Assembly (NCBI RefSeq): GCF_001434915.1
Contig: NZ_AZEF01000027.1
Span: 176,577 to 240,576, forward strand
Length of the DNA: 64,000 nt
Source: Liquorilactobacillus capillatus DSM 19910
GTDB lineage: Bacteria > Bacillota > Bacilli > Lactobacillales > Lactobacillaceae
Direction: 5' to 3'
The position numbers and the translations under genes are program-made. The notes beneath the pieces are model-generated. The model had not been told where the DNA came from. It did not search any database and worked only from the letters and a program-made list of their open reading frames with translations. Shown here piece after piece: positions 61,148-64,000 of this stretch (its first letter is position 1; every line of letters starts with the position of its first letter).

Positions 61148-61997
61148 TTTGAACACCTCGTTCCGCAAATTTAACCGTTTGCTCCATCAGCATTGCAATC
61201 GTCATCGGTCCAACTCCCCCAGGAACTGGCGTCAGATAAGAAGCAACTTCAGCAACCTCTTTTTGATCAACATCGCCTACGAGTTTACCTTTATCATTAC
61301 GGTTCATCCCTACATCAATCACAACTGCCCCCGGCTTAACATCCGTTTTTTTAATAAACTCTGCTTGTCCGATAGCTGCAATTAAAATATCAGCTTGACG
61401 TGTTAATTCCGACAGATTCTTCGTCTTACTATGCGTGATCGTAACCGTTGCATCATTATTAAGCATCATTGCTGCCATTGGTCGCCCAACAATGTTACTA
61501 CGTCCAACGATAACTGCATGTTTACCCATCAGCGAAATATTATATTTCTTAAAAAACTGCATAATCCCGTGTGGTGTACATGGTAACGCATGGGGATCAT
61601 TCATAAATAAATGTCCGATGTTAACCGGATGAAAACCATCAACGTCCTTAGCTGGGGCAATTGCATGAGTTATCTTCTCTGCATTTATTTGTGCTGGTAA
61701 CGGTAGTTGGACCAGTATTCCGTGTACTGAATCATCTTCATTATACTTTTTGACGTATGCCAGTAGTTCATTCTCCGTGATTTCTTGTGGGAGCTCAATA
61801 TCTTTCGTTTCGATCCCAATTTTTTGGGCAGCTCGGTGCTTATTGCGCACATAAATCCGGCTAGCACTATCATTGCCTACCAGGATCACAACTAATTTGG
61901 GGGTAACCCCTTTTTGTTTTAATTCCTGCACCCGTTGTTTTAAGTGTGTGCGTATTTCCATAGCTAACTTTTTTCCATCCAGTAATTTTGCTACCAT
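61119..61997 (-). CDS. folD: Bifunctional methylenetetrahydrofolate dehydrogenase/cyclohydrolase
   Basis: 292 residues. Conserved YVRNKHRAAQKIGI (catalytic Lys), VQLPLPAQI, PAKDVDGFHPVNIG, VIVGRSNIVGRPMA and PVPGGVGPMTIAMLMEQT. It interconverts one-carbon folates. ATG at 61997 (MVAKLLDGKK) has AAGGGTG six bases upstream. Confidence 0.96.
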   Translation of the reverse strand: MVAKLLDGKKLAMEIRTHLKQRVQELKQKGVTPKLVVILVGNDSASRIYVRNKHRAAQKIGIETKDIELPQEITENELLAYVKKYNEDDSVHGILVQLPLPAQINAEKITHAIAPAKDVDGFHPVNIGHLFMNDPHALPCTPHGIMQFFKKYNISLMGKHAVIVGRSNIVGRPMAAMMLNNDATVTITHSKTKNLSELTRQADILIAAIGQAEFIKKTDVKPGAVVIDVGMNRNDKGKLVGDVDQKEVAEVASYLTPVPGGVGPMTIAMLMEQTVKFAERGVQNVDGEVSNG

Positions 61998-62090
61998 TAA
62001 GTTCACCCTTATCATTTTTTGCTTATAGTTTATTCTAGCATATCTTCTTTTGTTTCTATAGACCCAGCTGCCAGTTATCTAGCCAGCTGA

Positions 62091-62135
62091 AATAAGCGGC
62101 TAAGGCTATCATCTTGAGCGCCTTAACCGCTTATT
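62091..62135 (-). repeat. 15-bp stem hairpin between nusB and folD
   Basis: Arms 62091-62105 and 62121-62135 pair over a 15-base loop with one mismatch that is G-U on the reverse strand, suggesting selection in the transcript. No U tract follows (CTTATTTCAGC), so it is unlikely to be a classic terminator; processing or stabilisation is possible. Confidence 0.6.
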
Positions 62136-62166
62136 CATTCATCAGCATGCTAATTAATTCTGCCGC

Positions 62167-62595
62167 TTATTCCAGCTTGCTGCTTTGTTCAGTTATCAAG
62201 TTAGATAAAACCCCATTGATGAATCGACGGGACTTCTCATCACTAAATTCCTTTGCTAACTGTAATGCTTCGTTAACCGCAACCTTTGTCGGTACTTCTG
62301 CAGCAAATTTTGCTTCGTATACCGCAATCCGTAAAATAAGCAAATCAGTCTTATTAAGACGCTTGATACTCCATTTGCTGCTTAAATGCGCAGTAATCGT
62401 TTGATCAAGTTCTTCTTTTTGAGTCATTACCCCTGTGACCAGCGAAGTTAAATACGATGGCATTTCCAGGTCGGCATGTGATTCATCATTTTGAATCTGG
62501 GCGTAAAGTTCGTTAATATCTGTTTCTGGATTGCTCTCAACAGCATAAAGTATTTGAAAAGCAATCCGACGAATAGTATGTCTTGTTATACTCAC
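62167..62595 (-). CDS. nusB: Transcription antitermination factor NusB
   Basis: 142 residues. All-helical NusB fold with RRIAFQILYAVE and LSSKWSIKRLNKTDLLILRIAVYE, plus VPTKVAVNEALQLAKEFSDEKSRRFINGVL. It promotes antitermination at rRNA operons. It starts with GTG that overlaps the stop of the Gls24 gene (TAGTG). Confidence 0.96.
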   Translation of the reverse strand: MSITRHTIRRIAFQILYAVESNPETDINELYAQIQNDESHADLEMPSYLTSLVTGVMTQKEELDQTITAHLSSKWSIKRLNKTDLLILRIAVYEAKFAAEVPTKVAVNEALQLAKEFSDEKSRRFINGVLSNLITEQSSKLE

Positions 62596-63023
62596 TACTT
62601 GTCACCATTTTCTTCAGCAAATAAATCATTGGGGTTGATATCTTGAACATGTTTCTTAGGAACCACACCCTGAACATAGACATCAACTGTTTTCAGTTCT
62701 AGTCCTGTCATAAAGAATAATTGCTGTTTCACTTTCTCTTGAATATCTAGTGCAACCTTAGGCACAGAGACACCGTAGTTGAGGAAAACATAGATTTCTA
62801 TCCCTAGATTAGCACCGTCCTGTTCTAGCTTAATTCCCTTACCACGACTTTTACGTCCAAACAATTCATTCAGACTATTAGCCAGCGAACCTCGCATAGA
62901 ATAGACACCTTTTACTTGATTAGCCGCAATTCCCGCAATAATTTCAATCACCTCGGGTGCAACTTCGATCTGTCCCAGAATGGGTTTTTGACTTGTTAAA
63001 ATAATACTCTTATTCTCAGCCAT
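62595..63023 (-). CDS. yqhY: Asp23/Gls24 family protein YqhY
   Basis: 142 residues with a Gls24 core: EVAPEVIEIIAGIAANQVKGVYSMRG, IEIYVFLNYGVSVPKVALDI and a C-terminal VDVYVQGVVPKKHV. YqhY in Bacillus sits after accBC and has been linked to fatty-acid metabolism; here efp precedes it directly. A second family member is in the gls24 operon at 22171. Confidence 0.9.
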   Translation of the reverse strand: MAENKSIILTSQKPILGQIEVAPEVIEIIAGIAANQVKGVYSMRGSLANSLNELFGRKSRGKGIKLEQDGANLGIEIYVFLNYGVSVPKVALDIQEKVKQQLFFMTGLELKTVDVYVQGVVPKKHVQDINPNDLFAEENGDK

Positions 63024-63045
63024 CCAACAGTACCTCCTTTAAACT

Positions 63046-63603
63046 TTAGGCACGGGAAACATAACTTCCATCTTGTGTATTAATAATCAAAGCATCGCCT
63101 TCATTGACGAAAAATGGTACCTGAACAATCAGCCCAGTTTCCAGTGTTGCTGGTTTTGAACCGCCAGAAGATGTATCACCTTTTATTCCTGGTTCTGTCG
63201 CACTGACAGACAGTTGAACAGTGTTAGGTAATTCGATCCCTAAAGTTTCATTGCCATACATTATAATATTAACCAACATGTTTTCCTTCAGATAATTTAA
63301 TTCACTCTTAATTCTTTCACCGGGCAATTCTAATTGCTCATAAGTTGTTGTATCCATGAAAACATAACTAGCGCCATCGGCATAGAGATACTGCATCTTG
63401 CGGTTGTCAATTTGGGCCCGTTCAACTTTTTCACCCGCACGGAATGTCTTTTCCTGAACCGCACCGGTGCGCAAATTTTTAAGCTTTGAGCGAACAAAAG
63501 CACTGCCCTTTCCCGGTTTAACGTGTTGAAATTCAACCACACGCCAAAGGGCACCATTAACTTCAATGGTCAGCCCATTTTTGAATTCGTTTACTGAAAT
63601 CAT
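63046..63603 (-). CDS. efp: Elongation factor P
   Basis: 185 residues, full-length [43 protein letters not shown] with the modifiable Lys in PGKGS, and a C-terminal [20 protein letters not shown]. It relieves ribosome stalling at polyproline. Strong GGAGGA precedes the ATG; the M24 peptidase gene lies upstream. Confidence 0.96.
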   Translation of the reverse strand: MISVNEFKNGLTIEVNGALWRVVEFQHVKPGKGSAFVRSKLKNLRTGAVQEKTFRAGEKVERAQIDNRKMQYLYADGASYVFMDTTTYEQLELPGERIKSELNYLKENMLVNIIMYGNETLGIELPNTVQLSVSATEPGIKGDTSSGGSKPATLETGLIVQVPFFVNEGDALIINTQDGSYVSRA

Positions 63604-63727
63604 GTTATTCCTCCTGCAAATCTCTAAATTATAAATCTCTCTTTATAAGAGAAAAGTCTTAATTGTCTTCTTTCAGCTTAAGTTGATTACAGTTAATAAT
63701 ATCAATAAAAGCCCTTAAAATGCAAGT

Positions 63728-64000
63728 CTATCCTTTCAGCTCATGGTAGTCACGTTCAAAATCTGTGAGTATTTCATGGCCATCTTTCGTAACTAAAATA
63801 TCATCTTCCAGCCGAACACCACCTGTACCTGGAAGATAGATCCCTGGTTCAACTGTCACAACTTGCCCAACTTGCAATTTAGCTGTAAAGCCATTACCAA
63901 TATTAGGCAACTCATGAATCTCCAGGCCAATACCATGCCCCATCCCGTGATTAAAGAAGGCCCCGTAACCGCAGCTCTCAATATACGACCGTCCAATATG
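63728..64000 (-). CDS. Xaa-Pro dipeptidase/M24 aminopeptidase, C-terminal part (cut by edge)
   Basis: The frame continues to the window edge ([20 protein letters not shown]), so only the last 90 residues are present. Metal ligands visible: His in NHGMGHGIG, Glu in [11 protein letters not shown] and Glu in RLEDDILVT, the pita-bread signature of PepP/PepQ-type peptidases. Usually upstream of efp in Firmicutes (yqhT-efp), as here. Confidence 0.92.
   Translation of the reverse strand, partial: HIGRSYIESCGYGAFFNHGMGHGIGLEIHELPNIGNGFTAKLQVGQVVTVEPGIYLPGTGGVRLEDDILVTKDGHEILTDFERDYHELKG

Overview
This window comes from a low-GC Firmicute, almost certainly a member of the Lactobacillaceae. The evidence is the gene order, the hisS-aspS T-box, the CIRCE-controlled hrcA-grpE-dnaK-dnaJ operon, PolC, CDP-glycerol teichoic-acid chemistry, Gls24/Asp23 envelope stress proteins, a D-2-hydroxyacid dehydrogenase, and the absence of dxs and dxr from the two places where Bacillus carries them. 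Genus cannot be fixed from sequence reading alone. Most genes lie on the minus strand. The content is core housekeeping: no prophage, insertion sequence, CRISPR array, tRNA or rRNA was seen.

Layout: 1-2802 (minus) holds era (cut by the edge), dgkA, ybeY, phoH, yqeY and rpsU (ribosome and envelope maintenance). A plus-strand PpsR-type regulator follows, then minus-strand nfo, a teichoic-acid glycerophosphotransferase, a YitT protein and msrA. At 7.7-11.2 kb hisS-aspS sits behind a T-box leader; a divergent cell-wall amidase follows, ending in a hairpin repeat and a strong terminator. At 12.3-19.3 kb (minus) are a HAD phosphatase, an alpha/beta hydrolase lacking its nucleophile, dtd, rel, a small membrane protein, rsmE, prmA and a DUF3013-type gene. 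A plus-strand island at 19.5-23.2 kb carries a nucleoside hydrolase, a membrane protein, a four-gene amaP/gls24 envelope-stress operon that starts with an unlisted 46-residue membrane peptide, and a glutathione peroxidase.

From 23.6 kb the minus strand resumes: SemiSWEET, lepA, dnaJ, dnaK, grpE, hrcA; ribF and truB; then rbfA, infB, ylxQ, ylxR, nusA and rimP (transcription/translation operon); polC; proS, rseP, cdsA, uppS; frr, pyrH; tsf, rpsB; a D-2-hydroxyacid dehydrogenase; a GIY-YIG protein and a TrmN6-like methyltransferase. Plus-strand plsC and lexA flank minus-strand yneF and ynzC; a LexA box overlaps the lexA -35. The last block (minus) is recN, argR, tlyA, ispA, xseB, xseA, folD, nusB, a second Gls24-family gene (yqhY), efp and an edge-cut M24 aminopeptidase.

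The least ordinary signals are: the overlapping Asp/His specifier (GACAC) in the hisS-aspS T-box; the Ser-to-Asp change in the hydrolase; the membrane microprotein opening the gls24 operon; a 110-bp imperfect palindrome after the amidase; two 37-bp direct repeats between rbfA and truB; palindromes in the pyrH and phoH leaders; a terminator-like hairpin between rpsB and tsf; and a 15-bp hairpin between nusB and folD. I found no convincing wholly new multi-gene system.
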